A DNA stretch of 6,502 nucleotides. It comes from JBDIBB01 sp039812685 (GTDB lineage: Bacteria > Acidobacteriota > Vicinamibacteria > Vicinamibacterales > JAFNAJ01). Below, one piece after another: positions 1-5,906 of the stretch. The stretch's first letter is position 1. Each line of letters begins with the position of its first letter. The translations under genes and the position numbers were made by a program. Under the pieces are notes generated by a model. That model searched no databases. It saw nothing but the letters and a program-made list of their open reading frames with translations, and was not told where the DNA came from. Where the stretch lies: NCBI GenBank assembly GCA_039812685.1, contig JBDIBB010000198.1, forward strand, positions 1 through 6,502, in the 5' to 3' direction.

Positions 1-1136
1 CCCCGGACGATGTAGCCTGGCGCCACCATCGAGCCAGGGATGATGCCGAGCACGCCCGCGCCGGCTGGCGTGGCGCCCTTGCGGTGCACGATGACCTCGG
101 CCTCGCTGCCATCGGGCAGCCGGTGGCGTTCGCGCCACGCGTAGTTGTGATGGTTCTCGAGGTCGAGCCGCACGTCGACGCCCAGCGCCCGCGCCATGTG
201 GGCGTGGATCAACGCGTGGTTGGCGGCGGCGTAGCGGCCCATCAGCTCCATCGCGGCCCAGTATTCCTGTCCCGGCTCCGATCGGAGGTCGAGCCACGCC
301 AGGTGCGCGAGCTCGCGCGGCAGCTCCGGGTGCGCCTCGCGCGCGACGCGGCTGTAGAACTGCGCCACCTGCGCGCCGGTGCCACGGCTGCCCGAGTGGC
401 TCAGCAGCGCGAGGTACTCGCCCGGCGGCAGGCCGGCCGCGGCGTCGCTGACGACGAGCCGGCCGAACTCCACGAAGTGGTTGCCGCTCCCGCTGGTGCC
501 GAGCTGCGACCAGGCGCGGTCCTTGAGGCTGGCGGTGAGCCGCGTCACCTTCCAGTCGGCGTCCATCACCTCGTGATTGCGCCGCTGCCTGAAGGTGGCG
601 CCGACGCCGAACCGCGTCTCGCGCTCGATCGCCTTCGTGAGGCGATCCTGATCGTCGGCGAGCGCGCGCAACGGCAGGTCGAGCACCGTCATCTTCATGC
701 GGCATGCGATGTCGACGCCGACGGCGTACGGGATCACGGCATCGCGGGTGGCGAGCACGCCGCCGATCGGCAGGCCGTAGCCGACGTGGGCGTCGGGCAT
801 GAGCGCGCCGGCCACCGCCACCGGCAGCGAGCAGGCGTTGTGCAACTGCCTGACGGCATCGGGCTCGAGGCCCTCGCCCCAGATCCGGTAGGGCGCGGCC
901 TGTTCGCGCGGCGTGAAGCGGCCGCGCGCCCCGGCGTGATCCACCAGCAACCGCGCCAGCTCGCCGAACGTCCCGTCCTCCACGTAGCCGGCGGGCGCGG
1001 CCGCCACGCGGCGCAACTCGTCGAGCGCGCGCTCGCCGCCGCGCCTGGCCTTGCGCGCGGCCTGGATCGCGCGGCGGGCGGCGTCGGCGCAGCGTCCTGG
1101 CGGGATGCCGAGGCGTGTGAAGTCGCGGGGCTTCAT
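1..1136 (-). CDS. rtcB: RNA-splicing ligase RtcB, C-terminus beyond window edge
   Basis: RtcB joins RNA 2',3'-cyclic phosphate or 3'-phosphate ends to 5'-OH ends, using GTP and Mn2+, in RNA repair or tRNA splicing. The frame is open from ATG 1136 to the edge (378 full codons). Visible family motifs are MPDAHVGYGLPIGG (113-126), VDIACRM (141-147, metal ligands D142 and C145), SGSGNHFVEF (215-224, H220), SHSGSRG (246-252, H247), NHHNYAW (328-334, H330), VHRKGAT (350-356) and IIPGSM (365-370). The nucleotidylated histidine, about 14 residues past the IVRG seen at the edge in E. coli RtcB, is cut off, with roughly the last 100 residues. The N-terminus is several tens of residues longer than in the 408-aa E. 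coli enzyme, as in the longer RtcB subfamily. The start follows the fused lyase gene by 17 bp with no Shine-Dalgarno, which suggests translational coupling. The family call is secure; the physiological RNA target is unknown. Confidence 0.94.
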   Translation of the reverse strand, partial: MKPRDFTRLGIPPGRCADAARRAIQAARKARRGGERALDELRRVAAAPAGYVEDGTFGELARLLVDHAGARGRFTPREQAAPYRIWGEGLEPDAVRQLHNACSLPVAVAGALMPDAHVGYGLPIGGVLATRDAVIPYAVGVDIACRMKMTVLDLPLRALADDQDRLTKAIERETRFGVGATFRQRRNHEVMDADWKVTRLTASLKDRAWSQLGTSGSGNHFVEFGRLVVSDAAAGLPPGEYLALLSHSGSRGTGAQVAQFYSRVAREAHPELPRELAHLAWLDLRSEPGQEYWAAMELMGRYAAANHALIHAHMARALGVDVRLDLENHHNYAWRERHRLPDGSEAEVIVHRKGATPAGAGVLGIIPGSMVAPGYIVR

Positions 1137-1154
1137 GGCCGGGCCGGCCCGGCC
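1137..1154. repeat. Perfect 18-bp GC palindrome between lyase stop and rtcB start
   Basis: The sequence GGCCGGGCCGGCCCGGCC is its own reverse complement. It occupies the whole gap between the TAG of the 894-codon gene (its last base, 1154, included) and the ATG of rtcB at 1136. In RNA the inverted halves can pair as a very stable but tightly looped hairpin directly at the rtcB start, where a ribosome binding site would normally lie. No U-tract follows, so an intrinsic terminator is unlikely. The palindrome is seen directly; a role in coupling rtcB translation to the upstream gene is inference. Confidence 0.6.
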
Positions 1155-3838
1155 TACGGCGTGGACCCGGCCGCCAGCGGCTCGAACCGGCCCTGGAAGA
1201 AGCGCAGCTCCTTCGGTTCGTAGACGAACCGCAGGCCGCCGATGTCGTGCCGGCGGCGCCAGACGCGGATGATCCCGTCGGCGACCGCGCGCAGGTGATC
1301 GTCGGTGTAGACGCGGCGGGGCAGCGTCAGGCGCACCAGTTCGAGCGCCGGCCGGCAGTTGTGGCCGTCGGGACCGCGCCCCTTCGAGACGTTGCCGCGC
1401 TCCATGGCGCGCACGCCGCTCTCGACGTAGATCTCGCCGGCCAGCCGCTGCGCCGGATACTCGTCCTGGTCGATGTGCGGGAGGAAGCGTCGCGCATCGA
1501 GGAAGACCGCGTGGCTGCCGGTGGGCTCGACCACCGGGATGCCCTCGGCCTCGAGCCACGCCGCCAGCCGCACCGCCTGCTCGACGCGCGCGCGGATGTA
1601 GCGGTCGTCGACCATCTCCCGGATTCCCTGTGCCATGGCCGCCAGGTCGGCCGCGGGAAGCCCGCCGTCGTGCACGCCGCCTTCGTAGATGCGCAGCCGG
1701 GCCTCGGCCTGGCGCGCCCACTCGGCGTTGTCCTTGAACGTGAGCAGGCCGCCGATGTTGATCAGGAAGTCCTTCTTGCCCGACACGGTGGCGCCGTCGC
1801 CGTAGAGCATCATCTCGCGCAGGATGTCCTTCACGCGGGTCGCACGGAAGCGCGCGTCGTGCTTCTGGATCAGGTAGGCGTTCTCCACCGCGCGCGTCGC
1901 GTCGAACAGCACCGGGATGCCGCGCGCGCCGCAGTAGGCGTACACCTCGCGCAGGTTGTCCATCGACACCGGCTGGCCGCCGGCCATGTTCACCGACAGC
2001 TCGAAGGAGACGTAAGCCACCTGTGACGCGCCGTGCTCGCGCACCGCCGCGTCGAGCTTGGCGAGATCGATGTTGCCCTTGAAGCGGAAGTCGGAGGCGG
2101 GATCGTGCGCCTCGTCCACGATGACGTCGACGAACACGCCGCCGGCCAGCTCCTGGTGCACCTTCGTCGTGGTGAAGTACATATTGCCCGGCACGATCTG
2201 GCCAGGACGGATCAGCACTTCGGAGAGGATCTGCTCGGCCGCCCGGCCCTGGTGCGTCGGCAGGACGAATTCGTAGCCGTAGGCGTCGCGCACGGCGGCG
2301 GCGAACTCGAGGTAGGCCTCGCTGGTGGCCGGCGTCGGCAGCGCCGCGTCGTAGGCGGCCCACTGATCGGTGGACATCGCCGTGGTGCCCGAGTCGGTCA
2401 GGAGGTCGATCGTGACCTCGGCCGATCGCAGCAGGAAGGTGTTCCATCCCGCCTCGACGATCGCGCGCTCGCGCTGCTCGCGGGTGGTGCGCGCGATGGG
2501 CTCCAGCGTGTGGATCACCCAGGGCTCGCAGTCGAAGGCGAAGGCCTCGAGGTCGGCGAACACCGATCGGAAGCGCAGCTGGTCGTGCCACTCGCCGCCG
2601 CGTTCGAGTTCGAGCGCGGGCACGTGCTGGCGCTGGTGGTAGAGCGCGATGACCGCGTCGGCCACCTGGTCGAGCTGCGTGCTGGTCATCGCCAGCCGCG
2701 GAATCTGCACGGGCAGCAGCTGGTCGCGCCCGACCAGCCCCTGCACGAGCGCGCGCACGCCCGACGTCTGGTAGAGCGCGCTGGCGAGCGCGTGCGCCGG
2801 GTAGTGGACGGCATGCGGCAGGAACGCATCCGCCTTCACGTAGGCGCCGTCGCAGCCGCGCTCGATCGGCACCCCGGCGTCGCGCAGCCTGGCGCTGAAG
2901 CGTTCGGTCTGCTGCATGGCCCACTGCACCGTGGTCTCATCGCACATCTCGTCGAAGCCGCGCGCGAGCACCTCCATGGTGCGCCCGGCCATGCCGCCGT
3001 AGGTGTGCAGGCCTTCGAAGACGACGACGTCGTTGATGAAGTGCTCGTGATCGGCCGGATTGTCGGTGGCGAGGAACCCGCCGGTGTTGGCGCGCGGATC
3101 CTGCGCGCCGTCCATCAGCACGATGTGGGCGGTCTTGGCGATCAGCCGGACGAGCTCGGCGATCGTGCGCCCGGCCATGCCGGCCTCGTGACGCTGGATG
3201 TACCAGGCGTTCTCGACCACGCGCGAGACGTCGAGCACGAGCCGCAGGCCGTGGCGATCCGACAGCTCGCGCACGGCCCGCAGGTTGGCGAGGCTGAACG
3301 GGTGCTGGCCGTCGGCAAACGCCTGCGCGCCGACGAACGGCGGCCGGCTTTCCTCGATGAGCGCGGCCAGCCGCCCCAGGTCGAAGTTGCCGGTGAACAC
3401 CGGTTCGGTGCGATCGCGCGCGTCGCGGATCTCGATGCCGCGCGGCGCGTGGAGATCGACGCGCCCGCGGGCGTTGCTCGGCAGCGACTGCCCGCTGCGC
3501 GCGAAGGCGCGCAGCAGCAGCTTGACCGCCCCGAGCGTGTTGTGGGTCGGGCAGACGCAGGTCTGGCCGAGCACGCGCGTGATGGCCGCGTTCAACGTCT
3601 CGAAGTTGCGCGCCCCGGCGTAGGCCTCGTCGCCGACGAGCTCGCCAGCGAGCTGTTCCTGCGTCATCGCCCCGGCGCCGTACGACACCATGTCGAAGAC
3701 CACCTGACGGGGCGTCAGACCGAACAGGTTGAAGTGCGCGGCCGCCAGGTTGCGCTTGCGCTGCTCGATCGACGGAAACGCGATCGGCCGGATGGTCTTC
3801 ACCTTGTGGGGCTCGTGGACGGGAGGGGGGAACGCCAT
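1154..3838 (-). CDS. Fused double-domain tyrosine phenol-lyase-like PLP enzyme
   Basis: The 894-residue protein carries two complete beta-eliminating lyase domains (tyrosine phenol-lyase/tryptophanase family, fold type I PLP). Normal members are about 456-471 aa homotetramers that cleave tyrosine (or tryptophan) to phenol (or indole), pyruvate and ammonia in the cytosol. The N-half covers about residues 1-402, a linker 403-437, and the C-half 438-890. The C-half has the PLP lysine (SGKKD, K689), R532, F555, N617, D646, R649 and R836. It also has the residues that separate TPL from tryptophanase: T556, R814 (MERG) and F880, so TPL-type substrates are favoured. It lacks the GDEAYAG motif. The N-half has GDEAYAG (69-75) but MDGAQD in place of SGKKD. 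ATG 3838 matches the family N-terminus and has GAGG 8 nt upstream. rtcB follows 17 bp downstream. Reading through both domains without a break, plus complementary losses, argues against an assembly artefact. The true substrate is unproven. Confidence 0.9.
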   Translation of the reverse strand: MAFPPPVHEPHKVKTIRPIAFPSIEQRKRNLAAAHFNLFGLTPRQVVFDMVSYGAGAMTQEQLAGELVGDEAYAGARNFETLNAAITRVLGQTCVCPTHNTLGAVKLLLRAFARSGQSLPSNARGRVDLHAPRGIEIRDARDRTEPVFTGNFDLGRLAALIEESRPPFVGAQAFADGQHPFSLANLRAVRELSDRHGLRLVLDVSRVVENAWYIQRHEAGMAGRTIAELVRLIAKTAHIVLMDGAQDPRANTGGFLATDNPADHEHFINDVVVFEGLHTYGGMAGRTMEVLARGFDEMCDETTVQWAMQQTERFSARLRDAGVPIERGCDGAYVKADAFLPHAVHYPAHALASALYQTSGVRALVQGLVGRDQLLPVQIPRLAMTSTQLDQVADAVIALYHQRQHVPALELERGGEWHDQLRFRSVFADLEAFAFDCEPWVIHTLEPIARTTREQRERAIVEAGWNTFLLRSAEVTIDLLTDSGTTAMSTDQWAAYDAALPTPATSEAYLEFAAAVRDAYGYEFVLPTHQGRAAEQILSEVLIRPGQIVPGNMYFTTTKVHQELAGGVFVDVIVDEAHDPASDFRFKGNIDLAKLDAAVREHGASQVAYVSFELSVNMAGGQPVSMDNLREVYAYCGARGIPVLFDATRAVENAYLIQKHDARFRATRVKDILREMMLYGDGATVSGKKDFLINIGGLLTFKDNAEWARQAEARLRIYEGGVHDGGLPAADLAAMAQGIREMVDDRYIRARVEQAVRLAAWLEAEGIPVVEPTGSHAVFLDARRFLPHIDQDEYPAQRLAGEIYVESGVRAMERGNVSKGRGPDGHNCRPALELVRLTLPRRVYTDDHLRAVADGIIRVWRRRHDIGGLRFVYEPKELRFFQGRFEPLAAGSTP
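1157..2527 (-). other. C-half: catalytic TPL-type domain lacking the GDEAYAG segment
   Basis: Residues 438-894 are close to TPL along the full length: DLLTDSGT (478-485), PTHQGR (527-532), NMYFTTT (552-558), SVNMAGGQPVS (615-625), FDATRAVENAY (645-655), SGKKD (686-690), GVRAMERG (808-815), VRLTLPRRVYT (835-845) and EPKELRFF (874-881). Where TPL has GDEAYAG, the ungapped alignment gives ALPTPAT (499-505), so the general-acid tyrosine Y71 becomes P503 and the K+-ligand E69 becomes P501. The TPL stretch around M288/Y291 reads GVHDGGLPAAD (721-731), so both of those residues are also gone (G721, D724). Confidence 0.82.
2528..3838 (-). other. N-half: lyase pseudo-domain without PLP lysine
   Basis: Residues 1-437, linker included, align along their length with tyrosine phenol-lyase (TPL). 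Kept are GDEAYAG (69-75, E71 and Y73), EGLHTYGGMAGRTME (275-289), PTH (97-99) and LDVSRVVENAWYI (202-214, D203 and R206). Lost, by my alignment to C. freundii TPL numbering from memory, are the PLP lysine K257 (Q246), R100 (L102), N185 (F), R381 (Q366 in VRALVQG) and R404 (P). The YFTTT segment around F123/T124 is gone with a local deletion. This domain alone cannot form the internal aldimine. The retained segments are those that in the family lie at the catalytic dimer interface, so it probably acts as a donor for the C-half. Confidence 0.8.
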
Positions 3839-3846
3839 GAGTGTCG

Positions 3847-3850
3847 CCTC
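3847..3850 (-). promoter_or_regulatory. Ribosome binding site of the fused lyase gene
   Basis: GAGG lies 8 nt before ATG 3838 on the minus strand (GAGGCGACACTCATG). It supports this start over any internal ATG, and the protein that follows matches the family N-terminus. Confidence 0.65.
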
Positions 3851-3858
3851 GAACGTCT

Positions 3859-3874
3859 CGCCCGCGAACGGGCG
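3859..3874 (-). other. Short stem-loop with UUCG loop in the lyase leader
   Basis: On the minus strand CGCCCG-TTCG-CGGGCG forms a perfect 6-bp stem with a UUCG loop, ending 20 nt before the lyase start codon. A second perfect 6-bp hairpin, CGCCGC-CCGC-GCGGCG, lies at 3907-3922. Short GC hairpins are common by chance at this composition, so a regulatory or mRNA-stabilising role is only possible. Confidence 0.35.
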
Positions 3875-4104
3875 CCAGGACAGGGATCGGCAGGATCAGG
3901 ACACGACGCCGCGCGGGCGGCGCCGATCACCACCCCACGCGCACACGCCGGCGCCGTACCCGCCGGCCGCAGGACGGGCGAGGGGCGCCGGCCACACGCC
4001 GGACGTCCCGATGCCAGCCCGCCCCGCGGCGCCGCACGGCGTCCGCCAGGCGCCACCATTGTAGAGAAAGGATGGGATGGCGCGCCCGCCGCCGGGCTGG
4101 CGCC
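3871..4104. repeat. Cluster of seven GGCGCC palindromes in the 296-bp gap
   Basis: GGCGCC occurs at 3871, 3919, 3950, 3984, 4029, 4049 and 4099. By my rough count it occurs about two to three times per kb in the flanking coding DNA, so the gap (3839-4134) is about tenfold enriched. A 10-bp direct repeat CACACGCCGG (3942-3951 and 3993-4002) lies inside the cluster. The gap has no convincing gene: the ATG-led frame at 4059-3799 encodes Ala/Arg/Pro/Gly-rich sequence and runs into the lyase gene in another frame. The function of the repeats is unknown. Confidence 0.5.
4058..4063 (-). promoter_or_regulatory. Candidate -10 element (TACAAT) for the lyase-rtcB unit
   Basis: TACAAT on the minus strand matches five of six bases of TATAAT and sits in the only relatively AT-rich patch of the gap. 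No good TTGACA-like -35 lies 16-18 bp upstream (GC-rich there). If used, it would give a 5' leader of roughly 210 nt before the lyase start. Confidence 0.35.
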
Positions 4105-4108
4105 CGGC
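4091..4108 (-). terminator. Weak stem-loop after nikR
   Basis: GCCGGGC-GCCA-GCCCGGC forms a perfect 7-bp GC stem 27 nt past the nikR stop. No T-run follows on the minus strand, so it is not a classical intrinsic terminator. It could mark the end of the metal-uptake operon or simply reflect base composition. Confidence 0.3.
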
Positions 4109-4134
4109 CGGAGGTTCGGAAACCACCGGCGCTC

Positions 4135-4653
4135 TCACCGCCCGGCGCGTGCGACACCCTCCGCGCGGTGCCGATGCGGTCGCGCGGGGCGCCCCGCCCA
4201 GACGGCCGTCGAGCTGAGCACGAGCTGCCCGTGGAGCACGCCCTTCAGGCCGAGTACCCGATCGGCGAAGGCGCGCAGCGTCGCCACGGGCCCCTGCAGC
4301 GCCAGGACCTCGAGGCACAGGTGCGAGTCCAGGTGCACGTGCATCGTCGCCAGGACGTTGGCGTGGTGCGCGTGCCCGGCCTCGACCAGACGATCCGAGA
4401 GCTCGCGCTGATCGTGGTCGTAGACCAGCGTCAGCGTGCCCACGCCGTGCCCGCGGTCGTCGGCGGCGTGATCCTCCACGAGCCGCTTGCGCATGAGATC
4501 GCGCATCGCCTCCGACCGGTTGCCGAGCGCCCGCGCGGCGAGCAGCCGGTCGAACTCCTGCAGCAGCGCCGGCTCGATCGCGAGGCTGACGCGCTCGAGG
4601 CCCCGGTCGGCGGGCGCGGCGGCCTTCAGGGCGCGACGTGAGGTTCTGGCCAT
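4135..4653 (-). CDS. nikR: Nickel-responsive transcriptional repressor NikR
   Basis: NikR is a tetrameric ribbon-helix-helix repressor that binds operator DNA when loaded with Ni2+ and shuts off nickel uptake. The 172-residue product has the RHH strand and helices at about 21-60 (RVSLAI, then GNRSEAMRDLM at 44-54). The ACT-like nickel domain follows at about 71-148. All four high-affinity nickel ligands of E. coli NikR (H76, H87, H89, C95) align: H94, H105 and H107 (TMHVH) and C113 (CLEVLALQG). ATG 4653 is chosen because GGAG lies 9 nt upstream and it leaves 32 bp after the preceding gene; the upstream ATG at 4713 would overlap that gene. Compared with the 133-aa E. coli protein it has about 18 extra basic/Ala-rich N-terminal residues and a C-terminal tail of about 24 residues rich in Arg, His and Ala. 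It is probably cotranscribed with the transporter genes and represses them. The operator must lie outside the window. Confidence 0.95.
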   Translation of the reverse strand: MARTSRRALKAAAPADRGLERVSLAIEPALLQEFDRLLAARALGNRSEAMRDLMRKRLVEDHAADDRGHGVGTLTLVYDHDQRELSDRLVEAGHAHHANVLATMHVHLDSHLCLEVLALQGPVATLRAFADRVLGLKGVLHGQLVLSSTAVWAGRPARPHRHRAEGVARAGR

Positions 4654-4662
4654 GTCCGGATG

Positions 4663-4666
4663 CTCC
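4663..4666 (-). promoter_or_regulatory. Ribosome binding site deciding the nikR start
   Basis: GGAG on the minus strand, 9 nt before ATG 4653, favours this start over the in-frame ATG at 4713, which would begin inside the preceding gene. Confidence 0.55.
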
Positions 4667-4685
4667 AGCCGGTGTCGGGACGGCG

Positions 4686-5906
4686 TCAGTCGGCCGTCGC
4701 GTCGTCGATCCACAGGGCGCGTCGCAGGCGCCCTGCCGTTGCCGCATCCACCTGATAGATGCGTCCGAGCAACGCCTCGGCGTGCGCCGCGAGGTCCACG
4801 TCGCCGAAGCGGTCCGGGTACGCCAGCTTCGCCATCACGAGGGCGTCGAGGGGATATTCCAGTCGCTTGTCGCAGTTACACGGGGTCCACGGGAGGGAAG
4901 CGACCCGCGCGCGCCGGAGGGCGGGCAGATCCCGCAACGTGGAGAACGCCGGACCTTCGAGGATTTCGCGCACCGGGTGGAAACCGGCGGCCGTGGGCAG
5001 CAGCACGGCATCCGGGTCGAGCGCCAGGACGTGCTCCGCGTTCACGTCGCGGCTGTAGACGTCCTCCTCGAAGGCGTTGCGGGCGTTGGCCACGCGCTCG
5101 AGCAGCCACGACTCGATGGTGCGCCGCCCGGCCACGCTGCCGGCACCGCCCTGCCGCCGGACGGCCGGCGACAGCCCGAAGATCAGGATCCGCGGCCGGC
5201 GGTCGCCGGCGACGCCGGCCGTGCGCTCGCGGATCCACGCCACCTCGTCGGTCAACCGGCTGGCGAGCGACGCGGCGGCTGGTTCGCGGTCCACGACGGC
5301 GCCGATGGTGCGGATCGCCGAGACGAAGGCCTCGTCCGATGGTTCGCCCGTGAAGTGCGGGCCGGCGAGCACGAGCGTCGGGATGCCCAGGGCCTCGAGG
5401 CGCGCGAGGGTGGGCGCCATCCTCTCGCGGTCGCCGGCACGCCAGTTGGTCGTGCAGCAGCCCGCGTGGATCAGGAACACGTCGGGCGCGGTCCGCGCGA
5501 GCTGCTCCAGGTTGATCTCGGTACCGGACATGGCGACGACCGGGGCCTTCGCAAGGTCGGGCCACAGCACGGCGGCCGGCGTCCGCCCGCCGTCGTAGGT
5601 GTAGCGCTGGCCGTCTCGTGTCTCGAAGCTGTACTTGAAGCTCCTGGTGAGGCAGGTCGACCCGACGGCCACCACGTCCACCGGCGCGTGAACCGCGAGC
5701 AGGACCGCCTCGATCAGTCCGTCGCTGATCGTCGCGATGCGCCGCACCTCGCGCGGGATGCGCACATCGACGCCACGGCCGTCGCGCACGATCCGCGTCG
5801 CCCGCGCCGGGACGGCGGCGGAGGCCGGGACGGCGGCGCGCGGCTGGCAGGCGGCCGACGCGAGCAGGAGCGCGGCCGCCGCGACGCATCGGCGGGCGGA
5901 TCTCAT
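4686..5906 (-). CDS. ABC-transporter substrate-binding lipoprotein, metal/metallophore family
   Basis: The 406-residue product looks like a periplasmic-binding protein of the Fe-siderophore/cobalamin type (Peripla_BP_2-like, class III): it should capture a metal or metal chelate outside the inner membrane and deliver it to a FecCD-type permease. A lipoprotein signal is visible: Arg-rich start, hydrophobic stretch 8-19 and ASAAC with C20 as the lipidated residue (position -3 is Ser, so not a perfect lipobox). Family features include IATISDGLIEAVLL (57-70), SGTEINLEQLARTAPDVFLI (127-146), LDPDAVLLP (296-304) and YPLDALVMAKLAYPDRF (351-367). Unusual cysteines stand out: HAGCCTTN (148-154 region, C150/C151) and PCNCDKR (342-348, C343/C345). 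Start ATG 5906 overlaps the ATPase stop as ATGA, so translation is coupled; a longer in-frame extension to 6368 lies inside the ATPase gene and is rejected. NikR next door makes nickel the best guess; iron, cobalt or a corrinoid remain possible. Confidence 0.87.
   Translation of the reverse strand: MRSARRCVAAAALLLASAACQPRAAVPASAAVPARATRIVRDGRGVDVRIPREVRRIATISDGLIEAVLLAVHAPVDVVAVGSTCLTRSFKYSFETRDGQRYTYDGGRTPAAVLWPDLAKAPVVAMSGTEINLEQLARTAPDVFLIHAGCCTTNWRAGDRERMAPTLARLEALGIPTLVLAGPHFTGEPSDEAFVSAIRTIGAVVDREPAAASLASRLTDEVAWIRERTAGVAGDRRPRILIFGLSPAVRRQGGAGSVAGRRTIESWLLERVANARNAFEEDVYSRDVNAEHVLALDPDAVLLPTAAGFHPVREILEGPAFSTLRDLPALRRARVASLPWTPCNCDKRLEYPLDALVMAKLAYPDRFGDVDLAAHAEALLGRIYQVDAATAGRLRRALWIDDATAD

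Noticed and set aside
2400..2630. Possible assembly or frameshift artefact joining two separate lyase genes
   Set aside because: The frame is continuous through the linker with no internal stop, and the complementary loss of residues in the two halves would not arise from a chance join.
3799..4059. 86-codon frame in the leader of the lyase gene, considered as a TnaC-like leader peptide or small gene
   Set aside because: Its start overlaps the TACAAT element, it lacks a ribosome binding site, has low-complexity composition, has no Trp/Tyr-rich arrest-like segment, and overlaps the lyase start out of frame.
3839..4134. NikR operator (GTATGA-N16-TCATAC type) in the gap after nikR
   Set aside because: No such dyad is present; the operon's own promoter and operator should lie beyond the right edge.
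2033..4411. Long plus-strand open frame (792 codons) opposite the fused lyase gene, with similar frames at 84-1223 and 1247-2026
   Set aside because: These are antisense shadows in GC-rich DNA. Their translations are Arg/Ala/His/Val-rich with no recognisable motifs, while the minus strand encodes clearly recognisable enzymes.
4654..4713. Alternative nikR start at 4713
   Set aside because: It would overlap the end of the binding-protein gene; ATG 4653 has a GGAG at proper spacing.
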